NCBI RefSeq assembly: GCF_028993555.1
Contig: NZ_CP118610.1
Coordinates: 372,001 to 436,000, forward strand
Source: Ensifer adhaerens
GTDB lineage: Bacteria; Pseudomonadota; Alphaproteobacteria; Rhizobiales; Rhizobiaceae
Direction of reading: 5' to 3'
Length of the DNA: 64,000 nucleotides
Shown here: piece by piece, positions 27,591 to 36,488 of the stretch
How the letters are laid out: each line of letters opens with the position of its first letter
Numbering within the stretch: position 1 is the stretch's first letter
Translations under genes and position numbers: made by a program
Notes under the pieces: generated by a model
Told to the model about the DNA's origin: nothing
Seen by the model: only the letters and a program-made list of their open reading frames with translations
Database searches by the model: none

Positions 27591-28304
27591 TCACTGGATG
27601 ATCTGTTCTCGGATCGCCTTCGCCACCATTTGGGTGCGGTTGACGACGTCAAGCTTCTTCAGAATCGTTGCCGTGTGGGAATTCACGGTGTGCTCGGACA
27701 CGGAAACGATGAGAGCGATCTCGCTTGCCGTCTTCCCGTGCGAAATCCACTTGAGGATTTCGGTTTCCCGCGGCGTCAGGCCCATGCCGGTCTTGTTGGC
27801 GAGCGCGACGCGATGGAAGTAATCGAAGGCCGAGACCGCGTCATAGGCCACTTCGACATGCTCGGCGCGGCCGATGTCGTCACCATCGCCCAAGAAGAGA
27901 ACGGCGTAGCGCGCGCCGGTGGCAGCCGCATGCACGGGCACGCTGAGCAGTAGCTCGAAGCCGAGCTGCACGAGCAGGTTTTGGCCGGTGTCGCAACCCG
28001 GATCGTCCGTCCGCCAGACCGAGGAAATCGCCGACCGATGCAGCGTTTTGTAAAAGAGGGAGTCTCCGAAGCGGTGGCGCTTGTCGTATTCCTCAGCGAG
28101 TCCGGACGGGAGATCGTGCAGCACCAGGCGCGTGGACAGCATGCACGCATCGTTCTCGTTGCCGAGCTGAAGAATGCCGAAATGGCTGAAGCCGAACCTG
28201 AGTGCCATCGTGTGGAAGATGCGAAAGAAGTCGACGCGGTTCAGCGCTCTCTCAAGTTCGTCGCGAAGATCGTATCGCCTGTGATTTTCCAGCAAAGCCG
28301 CCAC
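27591..28304 (-). CDS. LuxR-family regulator with autoinducer-binding-type domain
   Basis: 237 aa, GTG start at 28304 with AGGGGATA upstream. The N-terminal two thirds resemble the autoinducer-binding fold. The C-terminal GerE-type helix-turn-helix is clear (LTPRETEILKWISHGKTASEIALIVSVSEHTVNSHTATIL). No LuxI-type synthase gene is nearby, so this would be a LuxR solo. Whether it binds an acyl-homoserine lactone is not known. It lies upstream of a receiver-only protein. Confidence 0.8.
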   Translation of the reverse strand: MAALLENHRRYDLRDELERALNRVDFFRIFHTMALRFGFSHFGILQLGNENDACMLSTRLVLHDLPSGLAEEYDKRHRFGDSLFYKTLHRSAISSVWRTDDPGCDTGQNLLVQLGFELLLSVPVHAAATGARYAVLFLGDGDDIGRAEHVEVAYDAVSAFDYFHRVALANKTGMGLTPRETEILKWISHGKTASEIALIVSVSEHTVNSHTATILKKLDVVNRTQMVAKAIREQIIQ

Positions 28305-28952
28305 GGAATGGCTATCCCCTTGTCGTCGCGCGGCAGTTTAGCCGGCGCACCGGAGCGATCAACCGGCAAGGATCGGCGCCGGCATTGCTGGCAGCAAGCA
28401 TCATGCTCGTCCCTCGGCAAGCCTGCCGAAAGACGGCAAATTGTAGAAGGCGGCTGCCGGTCCCTCCCAAGGACGTCTGGGCACGTCGATTGTCTCCCCC
28501 GAGTTTGTATACATTTTATGGCACAATCCTGTTGGTGATTTCTACCATACTATCTTGGGATTGACGGAAACCTGTCGGGACCGAATCGCACTCTCGTGTG
28601 GCGATTGAACGTGTATTCCGCCGGCCCGCGGTTCGCGCTAGAATAAGGGCGGGCATCCGGGGCGAAACCAGTCCCGGTGGAGGGACGAACGAGGCGCGTT
28701 GTAAACCCTGCGGAAGCAGCCGGGAAGCCCTGGTTCGAAGGTGTCGCGCTGCATCGATTCGTCAGTCGATTCTAAAACAGTGGACAGATATCCCGGCTCT
28801 ACCTGCGGGCGAATTTTTCGCATAGACAAATTTATGCGGCGACTTATTGCAATGCGACGCCAAATGTCGTTCCATCCGGCCTTGACCGGGGGGCAGCGGC
28901 ATTCCGCGTCAGGAAAACACGAGAACAAAAACAAATCTGGGAAGCAAAGCTC
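28305..28952. other. Long intergenic region upstream of dppA
   Basis: 648 bp without a credible gene on either strand. It contains TGTATACA (28506-28513), an inverted repeat CGCATA-N8-TATGCG (28819-28838), and GC-rich repeats around 28650-28740 (GTCCCGGTGGAGGGAC, CCCTGGTTCGAAGG) that could fold in RNA. It holds the promoters of dppA and the LuxR gene. I did not recognise a known riboswitch or sRNA family. Confidence 0.4.
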
Positions 28953-30548
28953 ATGAAAAAGCTCACTACTCTCTTTGCAGCGACGGCGCTTGCCACGCTG
29001 ATGGCCGGCTCTGCCTGGTCGAAGACGTTCGTCTATTGCTCGGAAGGTTCGCCTGAGGGTTTTGACCCGGGCCTGTACACCGCCGGCACCACCTTCGACG
29101 CGGCTGCGCACACGGTCTACAACCGCCTGCTCGAGTTCAAGAAGGGCACGACCGAAGTTGAGCCGGGTCTCGCCGAAAGCTGGACGATCTCCGACGATGG
29201 TCTCGTATACACGTTCAAGCTGCGTCCGGGCGTCAAGTTCCAGACGACCGAGTTCTTCACGCCGACCCGCGAGCTGACCGCAGACGACGTGGTGTTCTCC
29301 TATGAGCGCCAGCTGAAGGCTGACAATCCGTGGAACAAGTACATCACCGGCGCTTCGTGGGAATACGCAGCCGGCATGGGCTTCCCGGAAGTCATCAAGT
29401 CGGTCGAGAAGGTCGATGACCTGACCGTCAAGTTCACCTTGACGCGCAAGGAAGCTCCGTTCCTCGCCAACATCGCGATGCCGTTCGCTTCGATCCTGTC
29501 AAAGGAATATGCCGACAAGCTGCAGGCCGATGGCAAGATGGAGCAGATGAACCAGATGCCGCTCGGCACCGGTCCGTTCGCTTTCGTCGCCTACCAGCAG
29601 GACGCCGTCATCCGCTACAAGGCAAACCCGGACTACTGGGGTGGCAAGCAGAAGATCGACGACCTCGTCTTCGCAATCACTACCGACGCTTCGGTTCGCT
29701 TCCAGAAGCTCCAGGCCGGCGAATGCCACCTGATGCCGTACCCGAACGCTGCCGACGTTGAAAAGATGAAGGCGGACCCGAACCTGAAGGTCATGGAACA
29801 GGCCGGCCTCAACGTCGCCTACCTCGCCTACAACACGACCCAGGCTCCGTTCGACAAGCCGGAAGTCCGCAAGGCGCTGAACAAGGCGATCAACAAGCAG
29901 GCAATCGTCGACGCCGTCTTCCAGGGCGCTGCCCAGCCGGCCGTCAACCCGATCCCGCCGACGATGTGGTCGTACAACGACAAGCTCGAAGACGACACCT
30001 ACGAGCCGGAAAAAGCCAAGAAGATGCTCGAGGATGCAGGCGTCAAGGACCTGTCGATGAAGCTCTGGGCGATGCCGGTATCGCGTCCGTACATGCTGAA
30101 CGCACGTCGCGCAGCCGAACTGATGCAGTCTGACTTCGCCAAGGTCGGCGTCAAGGTCGAGATCGTCTCCTACGAATGGGCCGAATACCTCGACAAGTCC
30201 AAGGCCAAGGATCGTGACGGTGCCGTCATCCTCGGCTGGACCGGCGACAACGGCGACCCGGACAACTTCCTCGACACGCTGCTCGGCTGCAACGCTGTCG
30301 GCGGTAACAACCGTGCACAGTGGTGCAACCAGGAATTCGACGCTCTCGTGAAGAAGGCGAAGGAAACCTCGGATGTCGCAGAACGCACCAAGCTCTATGA
30401 AGAGGCCCAGGCCGTCTTCAAGCGCGAAGCGCCGTGGGCGACGATCGACCACTCGCTTTCGGTCGTTCCGATGCGCAAGAATGTCGAAGGCTTCGTTCAG
30501 AGCCCGCTCGGCGATTTTGCCTTCGACGGCGTGGACATCACCGAGTAA
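28953..30548 (+). CDS. dppA: Dipeptide ABC transporter, periplasmic binding protein
   Basis: 531 aa with a signal peptide (MKKLTTLFAATALATLMAGSAWS) and the SBP family 5 body. Typical DppA elements are KTFVYCSEGSPEGFDPGLYT at the mature N-terminus and WTGDNGDPDNF near the C-terminus. It binds di-/oligopeptides in the periplasm, and DppA proteins may also carry haem precursors. First gene of dppABCDF. A hairpin and a RIME-type repeat separate it from dppB, which probably raises its expression above the permease genes. Confidence 0.9.
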   Translation: MKKLTTLFAATALATLMAGSAWSKTFVYCSEGSPEGFDPGLYTAGTTFDAAAHTVYNRLLEFKKGTTEVEPGLAESWTISDDGLVYTFKLRPGVKFQTTEFFTPTRELTADDVVFSYERQLKADNPWNKYITGASWEYAAGMGFPEVIKSVEKVDDLTVKFTLTRKEAPFLANIAMPFASILSKEYADKLQADGKMEQMNQMPLGTGPFAFVAYQQDAVIRYKANPDYWGGKQKIDDLVFAITTDASVRFQKLQAGECHLMPYPNAADVEKMKADPNLKVMEQAGLNVAYLAYNTTQAPFDKPEVRKALNKAINKQAIVDAVFQGAAQPAVNPIPPTMWSYNDKLEDDTYEPEKAKKMLEDAGVKDLSMKLWAMPVSRPYMLNARRAAELMQSDFAKVGVKVEIVSYEWAEYLDKSKAKDRDGAVILGWTGDNGDPDNFLDTLLGCNAVGGNNRAQWCNQEFDALVKKAKETSDVAERTKLYEEAQAVFKREAPWATIDHSLSVVPMRKNVEGFVQSPLGDFAFDGVDITE

Positions 30549-30569
30549 TTTAGTTAACTGATCCTTAAG

Positions 30570-30602
30570 GGGGCGTTTGCCAAGGGCAAGCGCCCCTCTT
30601 TG
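30570..30602 (+). terminator. Attenuator hairpin between dppA and dppB
   Basis: GGGGCGTTTGCC (30570-30581) pairs with GGCAAGCGCCCC (30585-30596) with one G-T pair and a 3-nt loop, followed by TCTTTG. It is placed to terminate part of the transcription after the binding-protein gene. Confidence 0.78.
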
Positions 30603-30606
30603 CATC

Positions 30607-30703
30607 CACTATAGCGACCCGAGTTCCACCTGGAGCGCAAAAGGTCGCTGTGGCATTTCGACTTGCTGTATGCTTCGCCGTTAAGTGGGAAAGCATGCAG
30701 TGG
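30607..30703 (-). repeat. RIME-type intergenic palindromic repeat, copy C (inverted)
   Basis: Read on the minus strand it begins CCACTGCATGCTTTCC, has CATACAGCAAGTCGAAATG and continues CCACAGCGACCTTTTGCGC, parallel to copy A at 7166. It is the most diverged copy. It lies inside the dpp operon between the dppA attenuator and dppB, so it will be transcribed and can form large hairpins in the message. Confidence 0.68.
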
Positions 30704-30751
30704 TGCCAGCGGCGGGATACAATGCCGCGGCAACATGGCGCGGGGTTTAAC

Positions 30752-31756
30752 ATGTTCCGATTTCTCTTGGGGCGATTGGCTGTCCTGATACCGACATTCG
30801 TCGGGGTCTCCATCATCGCCTTCTCCTTCATTCGCCTGCTTCCGGGCGATCCGGTAGCGCTGCTTTCGGGCGAGCGCGTCATGTCGCCGGAGCGACATGC
30901 TGAAATTTCACATGCGCTCGGTTTCGACCGGCCGATCGTGGTCCAGTACCTCGACTATCTCTGGGGCGTGCTCCACGGGGATTTCGGTACTTCGATCGTG
31001 ACCAAGAAGCCGGTCATCGACCAGTTCTTCGAGCTGTTCCCGGCGACCGTCGAGCTTTCGCTCTGTGCGATCCTCTTTGCGGTCATCCTCGGCATTCCCG
31101 CCGGTGTGATTGCGGCGATCAAGCGCGGCTCGGCTGTCGACCAGGCGATGATGGGGACCGCGCTCGTCGGCTTCTCCATGCCGATCTTCTGGTGGGGCCT
31201 GCTGCTCATCATGCTGGTTTCCGGCATGCTGCAGTGGACGCCGGTCTCGGGCCGCATCTCACTGATGTACTTCTTCCCGCCGGTCACGGGCTTCATGTTG
31301 ATCGACTCGCTGCTGTCCGGTCAGGCCGGCGCCTTCAAGTCGGCGGTCAGCCACCTGATCCTTCCGACGATCGTGCTTGGCACCATTCCGCTTGCGGTCA
31401 TCGCCCGCCAGACGCGCTCGGCGATGCTTGAAGTTCTCTCCGAAGACTATGTGCGTACCGCGCGCGCCAAGGGGCTTTCGACCTTCCGTGTCGTCGGCGT
31501 CCATGCGCTGCGCAATGCGATGATCCCGGTGGTCACGACCATCGGCCTGCAGGTGGGCGTCATGCTCGCCGGCGCGATCCTCACCGAAACGATCTTCTCC
31601 TGGCCGGGCATCGGCAAGTGGATGGTGGATTCGGTATCGCGTCGCGACTACGCCGTCATCCAGGGGGGGCTTCTGGTCATCGCTGCGGTGATCATGCTGG
31701 TCAACCTCATCGTCGACCTGCTCTACGGTCTCATCAATCCGCGCATCCGGCACTAA
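30752..31756 (+). CDS. dppB: Dipeptide ABC transporter permease
   Basis: 334 aa from the ATG at 30752. The standard DppB N-terminus is MFRFLLGRLAVLIPTFVGVS. Six membrane segments, and the permease loop ARTARAKGLSTFRVVGVHALRNAM contacts the ATPases. The longer upstream frame to 30650 runs through the RIME repeat and is not coding. It starts about 200 bp after dppA and ends 10 bp before dppC. Confidence 0.9.
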   Translation: MFRFLLGRLAVLIPTFVGVSIIAFSFIRLLPGDPVALLSGERVMSPERHAEISHALGFDRPIVVQYLDYLWGVLHGDFGTSIVTKKPVIDQFFELFPATVELSLCAILFAVILGIPAGVIAAIKRGSAVDQAMMGTALVGFSMPIFWWGLLLIMLVSGMLQWTPVSGRISLMYFFPPVTGFMLIDSLLSGQAGAFKSAVSHLILPTIVLGTIPLAVIARQTRSAMLEVLSEDYVRTARAKGLSTFRVVGVHALRNAMIPVVTTIGLQVGVMLAGAILTETIFSWPGIGKWMVDSVSRRDYAVIQGGLLVIAAVIMLVNLIVDLLYGLINPRIRH

Positions 31757-31766
31757 GGAGGGCGTC

Positions 31767-32675
31767 ATGTCTCAAGCTGCTGCAACAAGCGCCGTTTCGA
31801 CCGATCCGTCCCGCCGGGCGCGTCTGGCCGAGTTCTGGTATTACTTCTCAGAGAACCGCGGTGCCGTTATCGGCCTCGTGTTCTTCCTGTTCCTCGTTCT
31901 GCTCGCGATCTTCGCGCCGTGGATTGCGCCGCATGATCCGGTCGAGCAGTACCGCGATGCGGTTCTGATTCCGCCGGTCTGGCAGGAGGGTGGCCGGGCT
32001 GGCTTCCTGCTCGGCACCGACGCCGTCGGCCGCGACATGCTGTCCCGTCTGATCTACGGCACGCGCTTCTCGCTGTTCGTTGGCGTCATTGTAACGACCC
32101 TGTCGCTCGTCGGTGGCATCGCACTTGGCGTCATTGCCGGCTATTTCCGCGGCTGGGTCGATACCGTCATCATGCGCGTGATGGACATCATCCTTGCCTT
32201 TCCGTCGCTGCTCTTGGCTCTCGTGCTGGTGGCCGTTCTCGGCCCGGGCCTGGTCAACGCCATGATCGCGATTGCACTTGTCTTCCAGCCGCACTTCGTG
32301 CGCCTGACGCGCGCTGCCGTCATGAGCGAAAAGACCCGTGACTACGTGGTCGCCGCCAAGGTTGCTGGTGCTGGCCATGGCCGTCTGATGTTCAAGACGA
32401 TCCTGCCGAACTGCATGGCGCCCTTGATCGTCCAGGCGACGCTCTCCTTCTCGAGCGCCATTCTCGACGCTGCAGCCCTCGGCTTCCTCGGTATGGGCGC
32501 CCAGCCGCCGACACCGGAATGGGGCACGATGCTCGCTGAAGCGCGCGAGTTCATCAGCAGCCACTGGTGGGTGGTGACGCTGCCTGGCATCGCGATCCTG
32601 GTCACGGTGGTGGCGATCAACCTGATGGGTGACGGCCTGCGCGATGCGCTCGATCCCAAGCTGAAGAGGTCCTGA
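31767..32675 (+). CDS. dppC: Dipeptide ABC transporter permease
   Basis: 302 aa with the DppC/OppC N-terminal extension, LLGTDAVGRDMLSRLIYGTR, and six membrane segments. The coupling loop is EKTRDYVVAAKVAGAGHGRL. It forms the peptide channel with DppB. It ends 2 nt before dppD. Confidence 0.9.
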   Translation: MSQAAATSAVSTDPSRRARLAEFWYYFSENRGAVIGLVFFLFLVLLAIFAPWIAPHDPVEQYRDAVLIPPVWQEGGRAGFLLGTDAVGRDMLSRLIYGTRFSLFVGVIVTTLSLVGGIALGVIAGYFRGWVDTVIMRVMDIILAFPSLLLALVLVAVLGPGLVNAMIAIALVFQPHFVRLTRAAVMSEKTRDYVVAAKVAGAGHGRLMFKTILPNCMAPLIVQATLSFSSAILDAAALGFLGMGAQPPTPEWGTMLAEAREFISSHWWVVTLPGIAILVTVVAINLMGDGLRDALDPKLKRS

Positions 32676-32677
32676 TC

Positions 32678-33520
32678 ATGGCGCTTCTCGAAATCGAAAA
32701 CCTGGTCGTCGAATTCCAGACGGCCTCCGGTCCCTTCCGCGCCGTCAACGGCGTGTCGATGAAGGTGCATGAAGGCGAAGTGCTTGCGATCGTCGGTGAG
32801 TCCGGCTCGGGCAAGTCCGTGTCGATGCTGGCGGCCATGGGCCTTCTGCCCTGGACGGCGAAGGTCACGGCCGACAAGCTCACCTTCAACGGTCGCGACC
32901 TGCTCGGCATGTCGGCCAATGAACGGCGTAAGATCGTCGGCAAGGACATTGCCATGATCTTCCAGGAGCCGATTGCCAGCCTTAACCCCTGCTTCACCGT
33001 CGGCTTCCAGATCGAGGAAGTGCTGCGCGTGCACATGGGCCTCGACAAGGCCGCTCGCCGCAAGCGGGCGATCGAACTGTTCTCGGCGGTCGGCATCCCC
33101 GATCCGGCCGAGCGGCTCGGCCACTTCCCGCACCAGATGTCGGGTGGCCAGTGCCAGCGCGTGATGATCGCGATCGCGATCGCCTGCAACCCGAAGCTCT
33201 TGATCGCAGACGAGCCGACCACTGCGCTCGACGTGACCATCCAGAAGCAGATCCTCGATCTCTTGATGAAGCTTCAGGCCGAGCACAAGATGGGCCTGAT
33301 CATGATCACCCACAACATGGGCGTGGTTGCGGAAACCGCCGACCGTGTGGTGGTGCAGTACAAGGGCCGAAAGATGGAAGAGGCCGACGTGCTGACGCTG
33401 TTCGAAAATCCGAAGAGCAACTACACGCGGGCGCTTCTGGCGGCGCTTCCCGACAACGCGACAGGCGATCGTCTGCCGACGATCTCCGAACTCTTCGTCG
33501 ATGAAGGAGCGGCCCAATGA
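32678..33520 (+). CDS. dppD: Dipeptide ABC transporter ATP-binding protein
   Basis: 280 aa. Walker A GESGSGKS, Q-loop MIFQEPIASLNPCFTVG, signature MSGGQCQRV, Walker B LLIADEPTTALDVT and switch His in MITHNMGV. The oligopeptide-transporter C-terminal extension is present. The signature reads GGQCQR rather than the common GGQRQR, a tolerated variation. It overlaps dppF by 4 nt (ATGA). Confidence 0.9.
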   Translation: MALLEIENLVVEFQTASGPFRAVNGVSMKVHEGEVLAIVGESGSGKSVSMLAAMGLLPWTAKVTADKLTFNGRDLLGMSANERRKIVGKDIAMIFQEPIASLNPCFTVGFQIEEVLRVHMGLDKAARRKRAIELFSAVGIPDPAERLGHFPHQMSGGQCQRVMIAIAIACNPKLLIADEPTTALDVTIQKQILDLLMKLQAEHKMGLIMITHNMGVVAETADRVVVQYKGRKMEEADVLTLFENPKSNYTRALLAALPDNATGDRLPTISELFVDEGAAQ

Positions 33521-34347
33521 GCGTGATCCTCGAAGCGCGCAACCTGGTGCGCGACTACCACATCCCCGGCGGCCTTCTGAAGAAGGCAAAGACGGTTCAC
33601 GCACTGAAAGGCGTGAGCTTCAACGTCGAAGAGGGCAAGACGCTGGCGATTGTCGGCGAGAGCGGCTGCGGCAAGTCCACGCTTGGTCGCATCCTCACCC
33701 TGATCGATCCCGCGACCTCGGGCGAGCTTTTGATCGAAGGCAAGAAGATCGATATCGCCAAGGGCGACATGACGCCGGAAATGCGCCGCAAGGTGCAGAT
33801 CGTCTTCCAGAACCCTTACGGCTCGCTCAATCCGCGCCAGAAGATCGGCGATATCCTGATGGAGCCGCTGGTCATCAACACCGACACGCCCCCCGACGAG
33901 CGTCGCGACCGGGCGATGACGATGCTGAAGAAGGTCGGGCTCACCGAACTGCACTTCAACCGCTACCCGCACATGTTCTCCGGCGGTCAGCGCCAGCGTA
34001 TCGCCATTGCGCGCGCGCTGATGCTCAATCCGAAGCTCCTGGTGCTGGACGAGCCGGTGTCGGCGCTCGACCTTTCGGTCCAGGCACAGGTCTTGAACCT
34101 GCTGGCCGATCTGCAGGACGAGCTCAAGCTCACCTACGTCTTCATCAGCCACGACCTCTCGGTCGTGCGCTACATCGCCGACGACGTCATGGTGATGTAT
34201 TTCGGCGAAGCGGTCGAATACGGCAGCCGCGACGAGGTCTTTGCCGACCCGAAGCACAGCTATACCAAGACGCTGTTTGCGGCGACGCCGCGTGCGGACG
34301 TGGAGAGCATCAAGGCTCGATTGGCGAAGAAGAAGCAGGCGGCCTAA
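33517..34347 (+). CDS. dppF: Dipeptide ABC transporter ATP-binding protein
   Basis: 276 aa. Walker A GESGCGKST, Q-loop IVFQNPYGSLNPRQKIG, signature FSGGQRQRIAIARAL, Walker B LLVLDEPVSALDLS and switch His in FISHDLSVV. It pairs with DppD as the heterodimeric motor. Last gene of dppABCDF, with a strong terminator behind it. Confidence 0.9.
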   Translation: MSVILEARNLVRDYHIPGGLLKKAKTVHALKGVSFNVEEGKTLAIVGESGCGKSTLGRILTLIDPATSGELLIEGKKIDIAKGDMTPEMRRKVQIVFQNPYGSLNPRQKIGDILMEPLVINTDTPPDERRDRAMTMLKKVGLTELHFNRYPHMFSGGQRQRIAIARALMLNPKLLVLDEPVSALDLSVQAQVLNLLADLQDELKLTYVFISHDLSVVRYIADDVMVMYFGEAVEYGSRDEVFADPKHSYTKTLFAATPRADVESIKARLAKKKQAA

Positions 34348-34380
34348 TCCTTTCCTGCTGATTTCTGCTGAAGAAACAAA

Positions 34381-34411
34381 AGAAGCCGGGCAGCAACTGC
34401 CCGGCTTCTTT
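34381..34411 (+). terminator. Rho-independent terminator after dppF
   Basis: AGAAGCCGGGCAG (34381-34393) pairs with CTGCCCGGCTTCT (34397-34409) around a 3-nt loop. The A-rich upstream arm and TT tail make it usable in both directions. Confidence 0.88.
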
Positions 34412-34527
34412 GACTTGGGAACGCGATCGTGTAGAGGTGTCGCGCCGCCTTCAACTCTCGCCTCTGGGCGGCGGGCAGCCGCATTTTGGCCGACCGACCG
34501 GTCTGGCCCAACCTCAGGAACACGATC

Positions 34528-34875
34528 ATGGAAATCAAGCGTTTCGAAACCGGCCCCCGTATGAGCCAGGCTGTGGTCTACAACAACACCGTCTACCTCG
34601 CCGGCCAGGTCGGCAATGCCGGTGACGATGTCGTGACGCAGACGAAGCAGGCGCTTGCCGAAGTCGACCGTCTTCTGGCGCTCGCCGGCACCGACAAGAC
34701 CCGCATTCTCTCGGCCACCATCTGGCTCGCCGACATGGCCGACTTCCCGAAGATGAATTCGGTCTGGGACGCTTGGGCTCCGCAGGGCCACACCCCGGCT
34801 CGCGCCACCGGCGAAGCCAAGCTCGCGACCCCGGAATACCTCGTCGAAGTCATCGTCGTCGCTGCTGCCGCCTAA
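34528..34875 (+). CDS. RidA/YjgF-family enamine/imine deaminase
   Basis: 115 aa from the ATG at 34528 (AGGAA upstream). RidA fold markers are QAVVYNNTVYLAGQVG, a helix with the TKQALAEVDRLLALAG pattern, and the C-terminal PARATGEAKLATPEYLVEV, whose Arg aligns with the catalytic Arg of RidA. Such proteins hydrolyse reactive enamine/imine intermediates formed by PLP enzymes. It belongs to one of the RidA-like subgroups rather than RidA proper, since the C-terminal block is diverged. Confidence 0.82.
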   Translation: MEIKRFETGPRMSQAVVYNNTVYLAGQVGNAGDDVVTQTKQALAEVDRLLALAGTDKTRILSATIWLADMADFPKMNSVWDAWAPQGHTPARATGEAKLATPEYLVEVIVVAAAA

Positions 34876-34967
34876 GGCCGCGGCAGCGGGCTTTCCCGTA
34901 TCTTGCTTCCACGCCGTCGGACCTGTGTCCGGCGGCGTTTTTCATTGTGGCGCCTGCCCTCGCGCGA

Positions 34968-34993
34968 GGAACCAATCGAGGCATCTGCACGTT
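34968..34993 (+). promoter_or_regulatory. EcfG/RpoE2-type stress promoter (P5)
   Basis: GGAAC (34968-34972), 17-bp spacer, CGTT (34990-34993): an exact match to the general-stress sigma factor consensus. Transcription would start near 35000, about 50 nt before the small membrane protein gene at 35052. Confidence 0.78.
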
Positions 34994-35051
34994 ATCTGTC
35001 CGGTCCAAGAAACTGGCCGACAAGCGGCCGACTGAATCGGGAGGACTGTCT

Positions 35052-35222
35052 ATGCTGTATTGGCTGCCTCGGGTCTGCGTCCTGCTTCTTGCCGTCGTCC
35101 TCATCGGGTTCGGTCTCGTTCCCTACACCGCCGCAGGTGTCGCCAACACGCTGCTCATCATCATCCTGGGCCTTGGCCTGCTTTCACTGACGCTGCATAT
35201 CTTCCCGCCGGAACACCATTGA
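35052..35222 (+). CDS. Small two-helix membrane protein (56 aa)
   Basis: 56 aa from the ATG at 35052, with GGGAGGA about 9 nt upstream. Almost wholly hydrophobic: two membrane segments (VCVLLLAVVLIGFGLV and NTLLIIILGLGLLSLTLHI) and a short FPPEHH tail. No family recognised. It is directly downstream of an exact EcfG-type promoter and its stop codon overlaps the start of the next gene (TGATG), so the two are translationally coupled and probably part of the stress regulon. Confidence 0.7.
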   Translation: MLYWLPRVCVLLLAVVLIGFGLVPYTAAGVANTLLIIILGLGLLSLTLHIFPPEHH

Positions 35223-36472
35223 TGGCGCGTGGTCCAAGCGGCGTGCCACAGGCTGAGCCGGAACGCGGCGACCCATCGGCGAATGCGGGGGCACTGCGTG
35301 CATCTTCGGCTCCTGGAAAGCGCGGCATGATCGCGGAAACCCTGCGGCGTGCCGGTTCTTCGCACGAGCACAAGCGCGCAAGACGCATCGTCGAAGAGGA
35401 GGCTGCCGTTGCGACCGCGGCACCGTCGACGGCGCCGAAGCGTGATGGCATCGACCTGATGGTCGCCTGGAGCATCGTCGGTCTCTTCGTGATCGCGGGA
35501 TGTGCCGCCATCTACGCCATGGAAACGATCCTGCTACCCATCACGCTGGCGATCGTCGTCGGCATCGTCCTCGGGCGCACGGCCGACGCGCTCGCGCGCT
35601 ACGGCCTGCCCCCGATCTTCGGCGGCCTGTTGCTTGCATTGGTCTTCGTGATCGGCCTGTCGTGGCTCGTCAATGCGCTGCTCGGCCCCTTGACGGCGCT
35701 CGCCTCCGAAGCACCCAAGCTTGCCGAAGGCGTCGTTGCACGGGTCATGCCGTTTATCGAGCGCTTTGAATGGTTGCGGCTGGCGGTTGCCCGCAGCGTC
35801 GGCAACGATGCGATTGCCGATACCGTGATGAAGAACGCAGGCCCGATGCTCGCTGCTACGGCAGCGGGCCTGACACCGGCCCTCGTGCAGATTTTGATTT
35901 TCCTGGCGGCGCTCGGCCTGTTTCTGCTCGGACGGCTGCAACTGCGCAAAGCCGTCATTCTGGCTTTTGCCAGCCGTGAGCGACGCCTCAGCGCCATCCG
36001 CATCATGAACGGCATCGAGGATGCACTCGCGCGCTATTTTTCCATCGCCAGCCTGATCTATCTGGCGCTCGGGACCGTGACGATGATCATCGCTCTCGTG
36101 GGCGGTCTTGCGGTGCCCCCGCTCTGGGGCCTGTTTGCCTTCGTGTCGAGCTTCATTCCCTATCTCGGCGTGACGGTAATGACGCTCAGCCTGCTCGTGG
36201 CGGGCTTGATGACACATGAGGTCCTGTGGCTGGCATTGGCGCCGGCCATGGCCTTCTTCGTCGTTCACCTTGCGATGGAGAACCTCGCGATCCCGGCCAT
36301 CCTCGGCAACGAACTCGAGGTGAACCCGTTCCTCGTGTTCATTGCCATTGTCTTCTGGACCTGGATGTGGGGTGCCGTCGGCGCCATGCTGGCGCTTCCG
36401 CTTTCCCTCATCGTGCTGGCAATTGTCGAAGAAATCCGCGAGCAGCCGCCGGAACGTCAACTGCCGGGATAA
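35222..36472 (+). CDS. AI-2E/PerM-family membrane transporter
   Basis: 416 aa from the ATG at 35222, which overlaps the upstream stop. A hydrophilic N-terminal region (about 75 residues) is followed by about eight membrane segments in the PerM/TqsA pattern (TILLPITLAIVVGIVLGR, FVSSFIPYLGVTVMTLSLLV, LPLSLIVLAIVEEI). Family members export autoinducer-2 or ions, or affect permeability. The substrate here is unknown. Coupling to the small membrane protein and the EcfG-type promoter suggests a role in envelope stress. Confidence 0.78.
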   Translation: MARGPSGVPQAEPERGDPSANAGALRASSAPGKRGMIAETLRRAGSSHEHKRARRIVEEEAAVATAAPSTAPKRDGIDLMVAWSIVGLFVIAGCAAIYAMETILLPITLAIVVGIVLGRTADALARYGLPPIFGGLLLALVFVIGLSWLVNALLGPLTALASEAPKLAEGVVARVMPFIERFEWLRLAVARSVGNDAIADTVMKNAGPMLAATAAGLTPALVQILIFLAALGLFLLGRLQLRKAVILAFASRERRLSAIRIMNGIEDALARYFSIASLIYLALGTVTMIIALVGGLAVPPLWGLFAFVSSFIPYLGVTVMTLSLLVAGLMTHEVLWLALAPAMAFFVVHLAMENLAIPAILGNELEVNPFLVFIAIVFWTWMWGAVGAMLALPLSLIVLAIVEEIREQPPERQLPG

Positions 36473-36488
36473 GGCGAGCCAGCCTGGG

